Source: Streptomyces asiaticus
GTDB lineage: Bacteria; Actinomycetota; Actinomycetes; Streptomycetales; Streptomycetaceae
Assembly (NCBI RefSeq): GCF_018138715.1
Contig: NZ_JAGSHX010000006.1
Coordinates: forward strand, 8,680,001 to 8,744,000
Reading direction: 5' to 3'
DNA length: 64,000 nt
Of the stretch, positions 43,765 through 52,387 are shown piece after piece. The notes beneath the pieces are model-generated. The model was not told the origin of the DNA. It searched no databases and saw only the letters and a program-made list of their open reading frames with translations. Within the stretch, counting starts at the first letter, position 1; every line of letters starts with the position of its first letter. The translations under genes and the position numbers were made by a program.

Positions 43765-44691
43765 GTGAGCGGGACACTCGATCACGATGCGCTGCGCGGA
43801 CGTGTCGCCGTGGTGGCCGGGGCCACCCGTGGCGCCGGGCGCGGTATCGCGGCCGCGCTGGGCGAGGCCGGAGCGACCGTCATCTGCACCGGACGCAGCA
43901 GCGTGTCGGGCAGGGGCGGGTCGGACTACGACCGGCCCGAGACGATCGAGGAGACGGCCGAGCTCGTCACACGGCTCGGTGGCACCGGTGTCGCCGTACG
44001 GACCGACCACCTCGACCCCGGGCAGGTCGGGCGGCTGGCCGAGCGCATCCGCCACGATCACGGCGGCATCGATGTGCTGGTCAATGACATCTGGGGCGCC
44101 GAGCGGCTCAAGGGCGGGCCCGCCGACTGGAACACACCGATCTGGGAACACAGCCTCGAGGACGGACTGCGCATCCTCCGGCTCGGGCTGGACACCCACC
44201 TGATCACCTCGCACCACCTGCTGCCACTGCTGATCGGCAGGCCGGGCGGGCTGCTCGTGGAGATGACCGACGGCACCGCCGCGTACAACGCCGGGCGGTA
44301 CCGCATCTCGGTCTTCTACGACCTGGTCAAGGCCGCCGTGAACCGGCTGGCCTTCTCCCAGGGCCACGAGCTGGCGCCGCACGGGGCGACCGCCGTCGCC
44401 GTCACCCCGGGCTGGCTGCGCTCGGAGATGATGCTGGAGGCGTACGGGGTCGGCGAGGACAACTGGCGCGACGCCTTGCTCCCGGACCGTGGCGAGGGCC
44501 GCCCGACCGCCCCCGAGGCCTTCGCGTCCTCCGAGTCACCGCGCTACGTCGGCCGCGCCGTCGCCGCCCTGGCCGCCGACCCCGGCCGGGCGAGGTGGAA
44601 CCAGCGATCGGTGAGCTCCGCCGAGCTCGCCCGGGAGTACGGATTCACCGACACCGACGGCTCGCGGCCCGACAGCTGGTCCGCCACCTGA
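43765..44691 (+). CDS. SDR-family oxidoreductase
   Basis: This 308-residue enzyme has A-G-A-T-R-G-A-G-R-G near residues 17-26, N-D-I-W-G near 109, and the catalytic Y-D-L-V-K near 188-192. It is longer than simple SDRs, with an insertion between the N-D-I-W-G strand and the catalytic helix. The substrate is unknown. The GTG start has no clear ribosome site. It is convergent with the CPBP gene. Confidence 0.8.
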   Translation: MSGTLDHDALRGRVAVVAGATRGAGRGIAAALGEAGATVICTGRSSVSGRGGSDYDRPETIEETAELVTRLGGTGVAVRTDHLDPGQVGRLAERIRHDHGGIDVLVNDIWGAERLKGGPADWNTPIWEHSLEDGLRILRLGLDTHLITSHHLLPLLIGRPGGLLVEMTDGTAAYNAGRYRISVFYDLVKAAVNRLAFSQGHELAPHGATAVAVTPGWLRSEMMLEAYGVGEDNWRDALLPDRGEGRPTAPEAFASSESPRYVGRAVAALAADPGRARWNQRSVSSAELAREYGFTDTDGSRPDSWSAT

Positions 44692-44712
44692 CAGAGCGCC
44701 CGTCAGGGCCGG

Positions 44713-45681
44713 TCAACGCCTCGCGCGCGGCTCCGGCCGCTCCGCCACGGCCCGGGGCGGCTCGGCGCCACGCCGTCGCACGGCCCGCCGGCACACCGCG
44801 AAACCGGCGGTGGCCACCAGCAGATAGGCGGGGACGAGCAGCACCGCGTCCGGTGTCGTCTGCTCGATGTGCCAGCCCGCGCCGCGCCGGTCGCCCTCCA
44901 GCACGATCCGGTTGACGGTCAGAAAGGTCAGATGGGTGCCGACGGCGGCCCACAACGGGGCCCGGACCAGGGCCGTCCGGGCCGCGACGAGCGTCAGTCC
45001 GAAGACGGTCAGGAGGACCAGATAGTCGGCGGGGTGCTGCCCGTCCGGCGCGATCCCGATCGGAGCCGGATCGCGGCCGGCCAGACGCGAGGCCGCGGCC
45101 CCGGCCACGGTCGATGCCCCCGGTACGAGCAGAAAGACCGCCGTCGTGCCGAGGGCCGACACGGTACCGCCGAACCGGGTGCGCAGTGCGGCCCAGGCAT
45201 GGCCGCGCAGGGTCGTCTCCTCCGGCAGGGCTTCGAGGAGGAAGGCGACCACCCCGTTCGTGAGGACGAACCCGGCGAGGGTGGCGGGCTCGGGACGCGA
45301 CCAGCGCAGCATGCCCGCGGCGGTACCCGCACCGAGGACGACGGCGGCCGCTGCCGCCGTCACCCCAGCCCCGGTCAGCAGCGCCCGCAGGCTCGCGCCC
45401 GCCCCGCCGAACCCGAGCCACGCGGGGGACCGGCGCTCCCGGCGTACGAGGAGGAGGACGAGCGGTACGGCCAGCGCGGTGACCAGCGCGCCCGGGAGCA
45501 CCCGGGCCGCGAAACCGGTGAGGCCGAGGGCGTCGGCGGCGGCCGGGCCCAGGGCCGTGCCGACGCCGAGCGCCGTGGCCATCACCAGCCCACCGGTCAG
45601 CGCCCGGACCAGGGCGACGGCGGTCGAGGGGGCGGGCGTAACAGGGTGCGGCTCGGTCATGGAGGGGTGCGGCTCGGTCAT
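44713..45681 (-). CDS. CPBP-family intramembrane protein, degenerate protease motifs
   Basis: This 322-residue protein has about eight hydrophobic segments and the CPBP motif 1 E-E-x-x-x-R at residues 154-159. Motif 2 (normally F-x-x-x-H) reads F-L-L-V-P (183-187), so the His is missing, and the last His/Asn pair is H250 and N257, wider than usual. A peptidase role like CAAX prenyl proteases is therefore doubtful; a bacteriocin-immunity-like role is known for some relatives. Its first 14 residues are two M-T-E-P-H-P units from a 21-base tandem duplication. The ATG 45681 is preferred, as the second ATG (45660) has no purine-rich site. Confidence 0.75.
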   Translation of the reverse strand: MTEPHPSMTEPHPVTPAPSTAVALVRALTGGLVMATALGVGTALGPAAADALGLTGFAARVLPGALVTALAVPLVLLLVRRERRSPAWLGFGGAGASLRALLTGAGVTAAAAAVVLGAGTAAGMLRWSRPEPATLAGFVLTNGVVAFLLEALPEETTLRGHAWAALRTRFGGTVSALGTTAVFLLVPGASTVAGAAASRLAGRDPAPIGIAPDGQHPADYLVLLTVFGLTLVAARTALVRAPLWAAVGTHLTFLTVNRIVLEGDRRGAGWHIEQTTPDAVLLVPAYLLVATAGFAVCRRAVRRRGAEPPRAVAERPEPRARR

Positions 45682-45859
45682 GGAGAGATGTCCTCGGGGC
45701 GGGCGGTGACTCCCGCCATCCTCACGCCCCGCTTCGCCACGCGGCTCGTAGCCACTGATGAAACGCCCGTACATCCTTCGGTGTACCGCGCGTGCGTGGA
45801 GTGGCCCCATCGGCCGGACGGCCGCCCTCCCGGTGACCGTCCGCCCGGGGCCCAGCCGC

Positions 45860-46249
45860 TCAGCGGGGATGGCTGGCCGCGCAGCGTACGCAGGTGGTCG
45901 CCGTGGGGCGCGCCTCCAGGCGCTCGGCGGGGATCGGCTCGCCGCACACCTCGCACCGCCCGTAGCCGCCGTGGTCCAGCCGTTCCAGCGCCTCCTCCAG
46001 GGCGGTCAGATGGTCGCGGGCCTGGGCCAGCAGGGCGGCGGTGTGGGCCCGCTCGAAGGCGGTGCTCGACCCCTCCGGGTCGTGCTCGTCGTCCACCGCC
46101 ACCAGGGCGTTCGACGCGACGATCGCGTCGAATTCACGGGTCAGGGCAGCGATCCGCGTGCTGGTCTCGGCGCCCTCGGCCGCCAGTCGTTCGCGGATGG
46201 CTTCGCGCTCGGCCGGAGAGAAGGCGGCATCGCCGGATGAATCGCTCAT
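45860..46249 (-). CDS. TraR/DksA-family zinc finger protein
   Basis: This 129-residue protein has a coiled-coil N-terminus (about 10-85) and a C-terminal zinc finger C-E-V-C-G-E-P-I-P-A-E-R-L-E and C-V-R-C, i.e. C-x2-C-x17-C-x2-C, typical for DksA. Relatives bind the RNA polymerase secondary channel. The coiled-coil tip holds D-D-E-H-D-P-E-G-S-S, as in TraR-type proteins. Start 46249 is chosen as the ordinary short N-terminus; an ATG nine bases upstream is possible. It is divergent from the mannanase gene. Confidence 0.85.
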   Translation of the reverse strand: MSDSSGDAAFSPAEREAIRERLAAEGAETSTRIAALTREFDAIVASNALVAVDDEHDPEGSSTAFERAHTAALLAQARDHLTALEEALERLDHGGYGRCEVCGEPIPAERLEARPTATTCVRCAASHPR

Positions 46250-46337
46250 GACCGGCATAACCCCGGCAGGCCCGGTCCGCATTCCGGTGGCCGCCCTTCC
46301 CTCGGGTCTTGACGTCTCCCGGGCTCGATGCAATGGA

Positions 46338-46351
46338 TGGGAGCGCTCCCA
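46338..46351. promoter_or_regulatory. CebR-type operator (perfect palindrome)
   Basis: TGGGAGCGCTCCCA is the exact consensus of the LacI-family repressor CebR of Streptomyces, which releases at cellobiose. It lies 57 bases before the mannanase ATG and 88 bases before the TraR-like start on the other strand. Confidence 0.9.
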
Positions 46352-46408
46352 AACCGACCGCACGCCCACCGTACGGACGCCACCGCGCGTTCACTCCTTG
46401 GAGTCACG

Positions 46409-47440
46409 ATGAGACGGAAGAGATCCTCAGCCGCCTTACTGGCCCTGTTGGCCGTTCTCTTCGGGATCGCGGGTCTCGGCCGGACCGCCCATGCCGAACC
46501 GGCCCGCCCGCGGGCCCCCCTGGCCACGGGTCTGCACATCAGCGACGGCCGCCTGCTGGAGGGCAACGGCAACGACTTCGTGATGCGCGGTGTCAACCAC
46601 GCCCACACCTGGTATCCGGGCGAGACGCGGTCGCCGGCCGACATCAAGGCCCTGGGCGCCAACACCGTCCGCGTCGTCCTCTCCGACGGCCACCGCTGGA
46701 CCAGGAACAGCCCCGAGGACGTGGCCGCCATCATCGACCAGTGCAAGGCCAACCGGCTCATCTGCGTACTGGAGGTGCACGACACCACCGGCTACGGCGA
46801 GGATGCCGCGGCCGGCACGCTCGACCAGGCGGCCGACTACTGGATCGGCCTCAAGAGCGTGCTCACCGGCCAGGAGAACTACGTCATCATCAACATCGGC
46901 AACGAACCCTGGGGCAACACCGACCCGGCCGGCTGGACCGCCCCCACCGTCGCCGCCGTCCAGAAGCTGCGCAACGCCGGATTCCAGCACACCATCATGG
47001 TGGACGCCCCCAACTGGGGGCAGGACCTCCAGAACGTGATGCGCACCAACGCGCGGACCGTCTACGACGCCGACTCCACCGGCAACCTGATCTTCTCGAT
47101 CCACATGTACAGCGTCTATGACACGGCGCAGGAGATCACCGACTATCTGAACGCCTTCGTGAGCGCCGGACTGCCCCTCCTCATCGGTGAGTTCGGCGGT
47201 CCCGCCGACCAGTGGGGCGATCCGGACGAGAACACCATGATGGCCACCGCCCAGCGGCTGAAGCTGGGCTATCTGGCCTGGTCCTGGAGCGGCAACACCG
47301 ATCCCATCCTGGACCTGGCCACCGACTTCGACCCGGCCAGGCTCACCGACTGGGGCAAGCGCGTCTTCAACGGCCCCGATGGCATCGCCGAGACCTCCCG
47401 CGAGGCCACCGTCTACGGCGGCGGCTCCGGCTCCGGCTAG
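46409..47440 (+). CDS. Secreted GH5 endo-beta-mannanase
   Basis: This 343-residue enzyme has a twin-Arg-free signal peptide (residues 1-29; M-R-R-K-R then a Leu/Ala run, cleavage after A-H-A). The mature chain T-G-L-H-I-S-D-G-R-L-L-E-G-N-G matches the start of Streptomyces lividans ManA-type mannanases; N-R-V-V-L-S (here T-V-R-V-V-L-S), the acid/base Glu in G-N-E-P-W-G and the nucleophile Glu in I-G-E-F-G-G are present. It cuts beta-1,4-mannan outside the cell. It has no binding module but ends in a Gly/Ser tail. Codon 10 is TTA and a CebR box is upstream, so both bldA and cellobiose may regulate it. Confidence 0.88.
   Translation: MRRKRSSAALLALLAVLFGIAGLGRTAHAEPARPRAPLATGLHISDGRLLEGNGNDFVMRGVNHAHTWYPGETRSPADIKALGANTVRVVLSDGHRWTRNSPEDVAAIIDQCKANRLICVLEVHDTTGYGEDAAAGTLDQAADYWIGLKSVLTGQENYVIINIGNEPWGNTDPAGWTAPTVAAVQKLRNAGFQHTIMVDAPNWGQDLQNVMRTNARTVYDADSTGNLIFSIHMYSVYDTAQEITDYLNAFVSAGLPLLIGEFGGPADQWGDPDENTMMATAQRLKLGYLAWSWSGNTDPILDLATDFDPARLTDWGKRVFNGPDGIAETSREATVYGGGSGSG
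46436..46438 (+). promoter_or_regulatory. In-frame TTA codon in mannanase signal peptide
   Basis: Codon 10, in the signal peptide (A-A-L-L-A), is TTA. It makes translation dependent on the bldA tRNA. Confidence 0.85.
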
Positions 47441-47495
47441 CACCGGGAATGCGCGATAGTGGTGAAATGTTAAACTAACTAGCGCACCCCGTGCC

Positions 47496-47532
47496 CGGCG
47501 CCGGCCAGATCCCCCCGTGCTGGCCGGCGCCG
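47496..47532. terminator. Hairpin terminator between convergent genes
   Basis: CGGCGCCGGCCAG (47496-47508) and CTGGCCGGCGCCG (47520-47532) pair perfectly over an 11-base loop. It serves the mannanase from the left and the reductase from the right. Confidence 0.8.
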
Positions 47533-47564
47533 TCCCCATCGGTGTGGGGTTTCGGTGCGGGGTT

Positions 47565-48683
47565 TCAGTGCAGGGACTCCACCGCGTCCCGGCTGAACGG
47601 GGCGAGCTCACTCACCCGGCCGGTCAGGACCTTGTCGGCCCACTCGGGGTCGGCGAGCAGTGCGCGGCCGACCGCGACGAGGTCGAATTCATCCCGCTCC
47701 AGAGGCTCCAGGAGCCGGTCGATGGACTCCACGGCCGCGTTGGCGCCGGAGAGGGAGCCGGGCTGGAAGGCGCTGTCCAGGCCGACCGAGCCGACGGTGA
47801 TCACCGGCTTGTCGGTGACCTTCTTCGCCCATCCGGCGATGTTCAGATCCGATCCCGTGTCGGGGAACTCCGGCTGCCAGTAGCGCCGCCCGGAGGCGTG
47901 GAACGCGTCGACACCGGCCTCCGCCAGCGGCGTGAGCACGGCTTCCAGCTCCTTGGGGTTCTCGGCGAGCCGGACGTCGTAGTTGTCGGACTTCCACTGG
48001 GAGAACCGGAGGACGACGGGGAAGTCGGGCGCGACTCGCTCGCGGATGGCGGCCACCAGGTCGGCGGCGAACGTGGTCCGGGAGGCCGGGTCGCCGCCGT
48101 AGGTGTCGGTGCGCCGGTTGGTGCGCTCCCAGAGGAACTGGTCGATGAGATAGCCGTGTGCGCCGTGCAGCTCCACGCCGTCGAAGCCGATCTCCTCGGC
48201 CGCCCGAGCGGCCTTCGCGAAGGCGTCGATGACGTCGTCGATGTCGGCGAGGGTCATCGTCTCGCCCGCTCCGGGCGTGCCGTCCAGCGCGATCCCGGAC
48301 GGGCCCACGGACGGGGCGTCGGGGAACGGCGGCGCTCCCGCGGTGCGCTGTATGCCCACGTGCCAGAGCTGGGGCATGATCGCGCCACCGTGGGTGTGCA
48401 CGGCGTCAACGACCTTTTGCCACCCGGCCAGTTGCTCCTCGCCGTGGAACCGGGGGACGCCGTCGATATAACCGGCGGACCGGTGGTCGACGGTGGTGCC
48501 CTCGGTGATGATCAGGCCGGTCCCCGCCGCCGCCCGGCGCGCGTAGTACGCGGCGACGTCCTCACCGGGGATGCCATCGGGGGAGTGCCCGCGGGTCATG
48601 GGTGCCATGGCGATCCGGTTCGGCAGCTTTGCCGAACCCAGTGTGAACGGGCGGGACAGTGCCGTGGCCAGGCGAGTGTTCAC
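47565..48683 (-). CDS. Old yellow enzyme-type flavin reductase (alkene reductase)
   Basis: This 372-residue FMN enzyme starts with L-S-R-P-F-T-L-G-S-A-K-L-P-N-R-I-A-M-A-P-M-T-R, the FMN-binding start of the OYE family. Y-Y-A-R-R-A-A-A-G-T-G-L-I-I-T-E and H-G-G-A-I-M-P-Q-L-W-H-V-G-I-Q follow; F-D-G-V-E-L-H-G-A-H-G-Y-L-I-D-Q-F holds the substrate His pair. It reduces activated alkenes or nitro groups with NAD(P)H. The start is GTG 48683. It is divergent from an Rrf2 regulator with an operator in the shared promoter. Confidence 0.9.
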   Translation of the reverse strand: MNTRLATALSRPFTLGSAKLPNRIAMAPMTRGHSPDGIPGEDVAAYYARRAAAGTGLIITEGTTVDHRSAGYIDGVPRFHGEEQLAGWQKVVDAVHTHGGAIMPQLWHVGIQRTAGAPPFPDAPSVGPSGIALDGTPGAGETMTLADIDDVIDAFAKAARAAEEIGFDGVELHGAHGYLIDQFLWERTNRRTDTYGGDPASRTTFAADLVAAIRERVAPDFPVVLRFSQWKSDNYDVRLAENPKELEAVLTPLAEAGVDAFHASGRRYWQPEFPDTGSDLNIAGWAKKVTDKPVITVGSVGLDSAFQPGSLSGANAAVESIDRLLEPLERDEFDLVAVGRALLADPEWADKVLTGRVSELAPFSRDAVESLH

Positions 48684-48749
48684 GGTGTCGCTCTCCAGAC
48701 GTGTCGTGCCGAGGAGGCTTCCCCCGGAGCCTCGAAAGTGTGAGTCTGA

Positions 48750-48783
48750 AAGGTACAGTTTTCACGGCGTAAACTGCAACTGT
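48750..48783 (-). promoter_or_regulatory. Promoter with embedded operator between reductase and Rrf2 genes
   Basis: For the reductase strand, TTGCAG (48779-48774) and TACCTT (48755-48750) are 18 bases apart, a good vegetative promoter. CAGTTT-N9-AAACTG (48756-48776) is an inverted repeat that fills that spacer, and ACAGTT and AACTGT flank at the ends. A repressor bound there would block the promoter. Confidence 0.55.
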
Positions 48784-48861
48784 ATCGATTGCTTTTTAGG
48801 TGAGGGCGGAACGGCACCGTCGAGTAGGCTGTGCCCCGATCTGCGGGCGGAGGTGGAGAAG

Positions 48862-49311
48862 GTGCTGGACATCCGGTTCTCCCGTGCGCTCCAGGTGATG
48901 CTGTTCCTCGCCGTGGCCGCCGAGAACGGGCACGGGCCGCTGAGCTCCGCCGAGCTGGCCCATAAACTCAACGCCAACCCGAGCCTGGTCCGGAAACTCC
49001 TTGTCCCGCTGACGGACGAGGGGCTGGTCGTCTGCGTCAAGGGCCGCACCGGTGGGGCGCGACTGGGGCGGCCGGGCGACCGGATCACCCTGGCCGAGAT
49101 CTATCGCTGTGCCGTCGGCGACAAGCCCCTGTTCGCCCCCTCGCCGGGGGTGGAGCCCGTGTGCCCGGTGACCGCGCACGCCGGTGAGTACTTCGCCACG
49201 CTCACCGCCGAGGCCGAGGAGGCGGTCCTCGAATCGCTGGGCGACCGCACGCTCGCGGACAGCGTGGGTGAGCTGCGCCGCCTCTGCACCGGGCACGTCC
49301 GGCAGGGCTGA
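48862..49311 (+). CDS. Rrf2-family transcriptional regulator
   Basis: This 149-residue protein has the Rrf2 winged helix: F-S-R-A-L-Q-V-M-L-F-L-A, L-A-H-K-L-N-A-N-P-S-L-V-R-K-L-L-V-P-L, and the wing with G-R-T-G-G-A-R-L-G-R. Four Cys are present but not in the iron-sulfur spacing of NsrR or IscR, so a thiol or ligand mechanism is more likely, as in YwnA-like members. GTG 48862 has GGAG just upstream. It is divergent from the reductase gene and is its probable repressor. A redox or electrophile signal is inferred. Confidence 0.85.
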   Translation: MLDIRFSRALQVMLFLAVAAENGHGPLSSAELAHKLNANPSLVRKLLVPLTDEGLVVCVKGRTGGARLGRPGDRITLAEIYRCAVGDKPLFAPSPGVEPVCPVTAHAGEYFATLTAEAEEAVLESLGDRTLADSVGELRRLCTGHVRQG

Positions 49312-49416
49312 TCCGGGCCCGGCCCGGTGTTCATCCCTCGCGTGGTCAGGAGCGGTCTCCCGCGGCGCCTCGGTGACCCGGCTGGTGCGGGCCACCGCAG
49401 ACCCGGGTGACGGATA

Positions 49417-50370
49417 TCAGCCCGGCGTCGGCGGTCGGCTTCGGGGTGCCGGAAGGGGAAGGCCATCGCCCCCGTCCGGTTCGGACATGGCCGCGCGGCG
49501 CAGATGGTCGGCGAGTGCCGCGGTGGCGGTGGACGAGGCTCCGGCCTTCGCGCCCCAGGCCAGCAGATGGTGGCGGCGTGCCCAGGGATCGCGAAGGTCG
49601 CACACGTCGAGCGGATGGTACGGGGCGATGGCACGGCGTGGCACGACGGCGAGTCCGACACCGGCGGCCGCGAGGGAGACCAGGGTGTTGAGGTGGGCGA
49701 CGGTGGTGCGGTAGCGCACCGCCGGAGCGTGCGGACCGAGGTTCTTCTCGATCGAGCGGCGCAGCGAGGAACCGGCGTCGAGCCCCACGAGCGGATGCTC
49801 GGCCACCTCGCTGTACGTCACCTCGGTACGCCCCGCGAGGATCCCGCCGCACTGGCCGATCACCACCAGCGAGTCGTCGCCGAGGGGTTCCATGGTGAGA
49901 CCGCAGTCGCGGGCCTCTCGGTCGAGGACGACGCCCAGGTCCGCCTCGCCGTCGGCGAGCATCCGCACGGTCCGTGGGGTGCGGCTCTCGGACACCTCGA
50001 CGTCGACGTCCGGGTGTGCGCGGAGGAACGAGACCAGGGCCCGTGGCACCAGGCGGTGCATCGCGGAGCCACCGCCCAGCAGGGTCAGCGGGGCGGTCGG
50101 CGGCCGGGCGTAGCTCGCCACGGCGCTCTCCAGGCGCGCCGTCCGGTCGAGCACGTCCCGTGCGTGGCGGGCCAGCGCCGTCCCCGCCGGGGTGGGGCGC
50201 ACCCCCCGCCGGCCGCGGATCAGCAGGTCCACGCCCGCGTGGTGCTCGAGCGAGCGCACCCGCGCGCTGGCCGACGGGAGGCTCAGATGCATCCGGCGAG
50301 CGCCCGCCGTGATCGAGCCCTCCGCCACGATATGAAGGAAGAGCCGCAGGTCGTCCAGGTCGTACCGCAC
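49417..50370 (-). CDS. LysR-family regulator
   Basis: This 317-residue protein has the helix-turn-helix at residues 8-38 (F-L-H-I-V-A-E-G-S-I-T-A-G-A-R-R-M-H-L-S-L-P-S-A-S-A-R-V-R) and the substrate domain after 90. It is divergent from a TSUP-type exporter gene with 84 bases between, so it likely controls that exporter. GTG 50370 is the start fitting the family. The C-terminal tail is Pro-rich. Confidence 0.82.
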   Translation of the reverse strand: MRYDLDDLRLFLHIVAEGSITAGARRMHLSLPSASARVRSLEHHAGVDLLIRGRRGVRPTPAGTALARHARDVLDRTARLESAVASYARPPTAPLTLLGGGSAMHRLVPRALVSFLRAHPDVDVEVSESRTPRTVRMLADGEADLGVVLDREARDCGLTMEPLGDDSLVVIGQCGGILAGRTEVTYSEVAEHPLVGLDAGSSLRRSIEKNLGPHAPAVRYRTTVAHLNTLVSLAAAGVGLAVVPRRAIAPYHPLDVCDLRDPWARRHHLLAWGAKAGASSTATAALADHLRRAAMSEPDGGDGLPLPAPRSRPPTPG

Positions 50371-50454
50371 ACTGATGAGCCTAAGGCAGAGCCTTGGGCT
50401 CGCTACGCGGATCACGCATTGTGGGCCCACGGGCCGAGGGGCGATGCTCGGCGG

Positions 50455-51216
50455 GTGTCCGAGACAGTGCTTGTTCTGCTGGCGGGGGTTGCCGCCGGGG
50501 CGTTGAACGCCATCGGGGGCGGCGGTACGTTCGTGGCGCTCCCCGCCCTGGTGGCGGCCGGTCTGCCCCCGGTGACGGCGAACGCGTCCTCGACCGTGGC
50601 CCTCGTCCCCGGGAGCGTGGCGAGCGCATGGGTGTACCGGCGCGAGCTCGCCCCGGTCGGGGACACGTCCACACGGGCCCTGACGACGGTCAGTGTGGTC
50701 GGTGGCGGGCTCGGCGCCGGTCTGCTGCTGGCGCTGCCCGCGGTGTCGTTCGACGCCGCGGTGCCCTGGCTGCTCGCCTTCGCCACGGTGGTCCTCGCGT
50801 TCGGGCGCCGCGTCTCCCGCGCGGTGAGCGAGGCGAGGGGCCATGCGGTCGGCATGAGCCCCCGGGCCGTCCTGTTCGGCCAGTTCCTCCTCGCCGTGTA
50901 CGGCGGATACTTCGGCGGTGCCGTAGGCATCATGATGCTGGCCGTGTGGAGCATCGGCCTCGGCCTCGACACCTCGACCGGCAACCCGATGCGGGTCGCC
51001 CAGATCACGGCCATCTACCTCAGCGCGACCGGGCTGTTCCTCATCGCCTCGGACGCGCTGGGCGCGCCGCGGCTGCTCGTCGCCATGCTGGTCGGGGCGG
51101 TGGCCGGTGGCGTGGCGGGAGCGCGGATCGCCCGCCGTCTGCCCGCGTGGCTGTTGCGGGCCGTCATTCTGACCACCGCCGTGACCATGACGGTCCTGTA
51201 CTTCCTGCGCGGCTGA
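50455..51216 (+). CDS. TSUP/TauE-SafE-type membrane exporter
   Basis: This 253-residue membrane protein has about eight segments and the family pattern G-A-L-N-A-I-G-G-G-G-T-F-V-A-L-P-A-L near residues 15-32 and Y-G-G-Y-F-G-G-A-V-G-I-M near 148-159. Members export sulfite, sulfoacetate or other organo-sulfur acids. The GTG has no strong ribosome site, so its start is less sure. The divergent LysR gene is its likely regulator. Confidence 0.85.
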   Translation: MSETVLVLLAGVAAGALNAIGGGGTFVALPALVAAGLPPVTANASSTVALVPGSVASAWVYRRELAPVGDTSTRALTTVSVVGGGLGAGLLLALPAVSFDAAVPWLLAFATVVLAFGRRVSRAVSEARGHAVGMSPRAVLFGQFLLAVYGGYFGGAVGIMMLAVWSIGLGLDTSTGNPMRVAQITAIYLSATGLFLIASDALGAPRLLVAMLVGAVAGGVAGARIARRLPAWLLRAVILTTAVTMTVLYFLRG

Positions 51217-51262
51217 GGTACGCGGCTATTTTCTGCGCGGCTGAGCTACGCGGCCGACCGCG

Positions 51263-52210
51263 TTACGACATCGTGTCGGCCACCACGGACGCCGCGTCCG
51301 CGATCAGCTTGTTGTCGAACGGGGTGTCCTTGTCACCGCGGTACGACATGATCGCCATGACGAGGGGAGCGGCGCCGGGCCGCCACACCACGGCGATGTC
51401 GTTGCGGGCGCCGTAGTAGCTGCCGCTTCCGGTCTTGTCGCCGACCTGCCAGCCCTTGGGCATTCCGGCCCTGATGAGCTCGTCCCCGGTGGTGTTGGTC
51501 CGCAGCCACTTCGTGAGCTGTGCGCGCTCTCCCTTGCCGAGGACATCGCCGAGGACGAACGCGCGCAGGTCCTTGGCCATCGCCCGTGGGGTCGTGGTGT
51601 CATGCGTCTCGCCCGGCACCCACCGGCTCAACTCCGGCTCGATGTTCTCCATTTGGATGACGTCGTCGCCCAGCTTCTCGAGGGTGGCGTCGAGGCCCTT
51701 GGGCCCGCCGAGCTGGTCGAAGAGCAGATTGGCCGCGGTGTTGTCGCTGTAACGGACGGCGGCGTCGCACAGCGCGCCCAGGCTCATCCCGGTGTCCACG
51801 TGCTTCTCGGTCACCGGGGAGTTCTCGACCAGATCGTCCTTGGAGTACCGGATCACCCGGTCCAGCCCGCTCAGCTTGTACTTCCGCAGCACGGCGCCCG
51901 CCTCCAGCGCCTTGAACGTGGAGGCGAAGGCGAACCGTTCGCCATCGCGGTACGCCACCTCGTGTCCGGTGCCGGTGTCGATCGCGTAGACCCCCAGGTG
52001 CGCGTCGTAGGAGCGCTCCAGCTTCTTGAACTCGCCGGCGACCGCCTTCGCGTCCGCGCCCGTACTCGCCCTCTCGGCGGAGGTGGACGAGGAGCTCGAC
52101 GGCGCCGACGCGTCCGGGGAATCCCCTTCGCTACAGGCCGTCAGCGGGACGAGCAGCGCGAGCGTGGCGAACGCGCTGACAGCGGTGTGCCGGGTACGGG
52201 TGAATCGCAT
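51263..52210 (-). CDS. blaL: Class A beta-lactamase lipoprotein (BlaL-like)
   Basis: This 315-residue enzyme has a lipobox L-T-A-C with the lipid Cys at 26, a Ser-rich linker, then the class A motifs S-T-F-K (97-100), S-D-N (155-157), E-P-E-L (191-194) and K-T-G (259-261). The usual Asn after E-P-E-L is Ser. It hydrolyses penicillin-type beta-lactams in the cell envelope. ATG 52210 has GGAGG eight bases upstream. It is divergent from a LysR-penicillin-recognising pair, exactly the blaL-blaA-blaB order of S. cacaoi. Confidence 0.9.
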   Translation of the reverse strand: MRFTRTRHTAVSAFATLALLVPLTACSEGDSPDASAPSSSSSTSAERASTGADAKAVAGEFKKLERSYDAHLGVYAIDTGTGHEVAYRDGERFAFASTFKALEAGAVLRKYKLSGLDRVIRYSKDDLVENSPVTEKHVDTGMSLGALCDAAVRYSDNTAANLLFDQLGGPKGLDATLEKLGDDVIQMENIEPELSRWVPGETHDTTTPRAMAKDLRAFVLGDVLGKGERAQLTKWLRTNTTGDELIRAGMPKGWQVGDKTGSGSYYGARNDIAVVWRPGAAPLVMAIMSYRGDKDTPFDNKLIADAASVVADTMS

Positions 52211-52361
52211 GGTCCGAACCTCCGGTTGGGTCCCCGTCACGCGGGGCGCACACGGGATGGGATGACCGAGCCGAGCCCCTCTTCCGGGGCGTGGTCATCG
52301 GCGTTGGGATCACCCTCGCCGCCCGGCGGCTATGCGGTCCAATACGCTCATGCGCTTCTTC

Positions 52362-52376
52362 ATGCCAATCTGGCAT
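52362..52376. promoter_or_regulatory. LysR-type operator in the bla intergenic region
   Basis: ATGCCA-ATC-TGGCAT is a perfect inverted repeat containing a T-N11-A LysR box. It ends 11 bases before the regulator GTG, so it may mediate autoregulation and act on blaL. Confidence 0.75.
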
Positions 52377-52387
52377 AGAGTGCGGCT

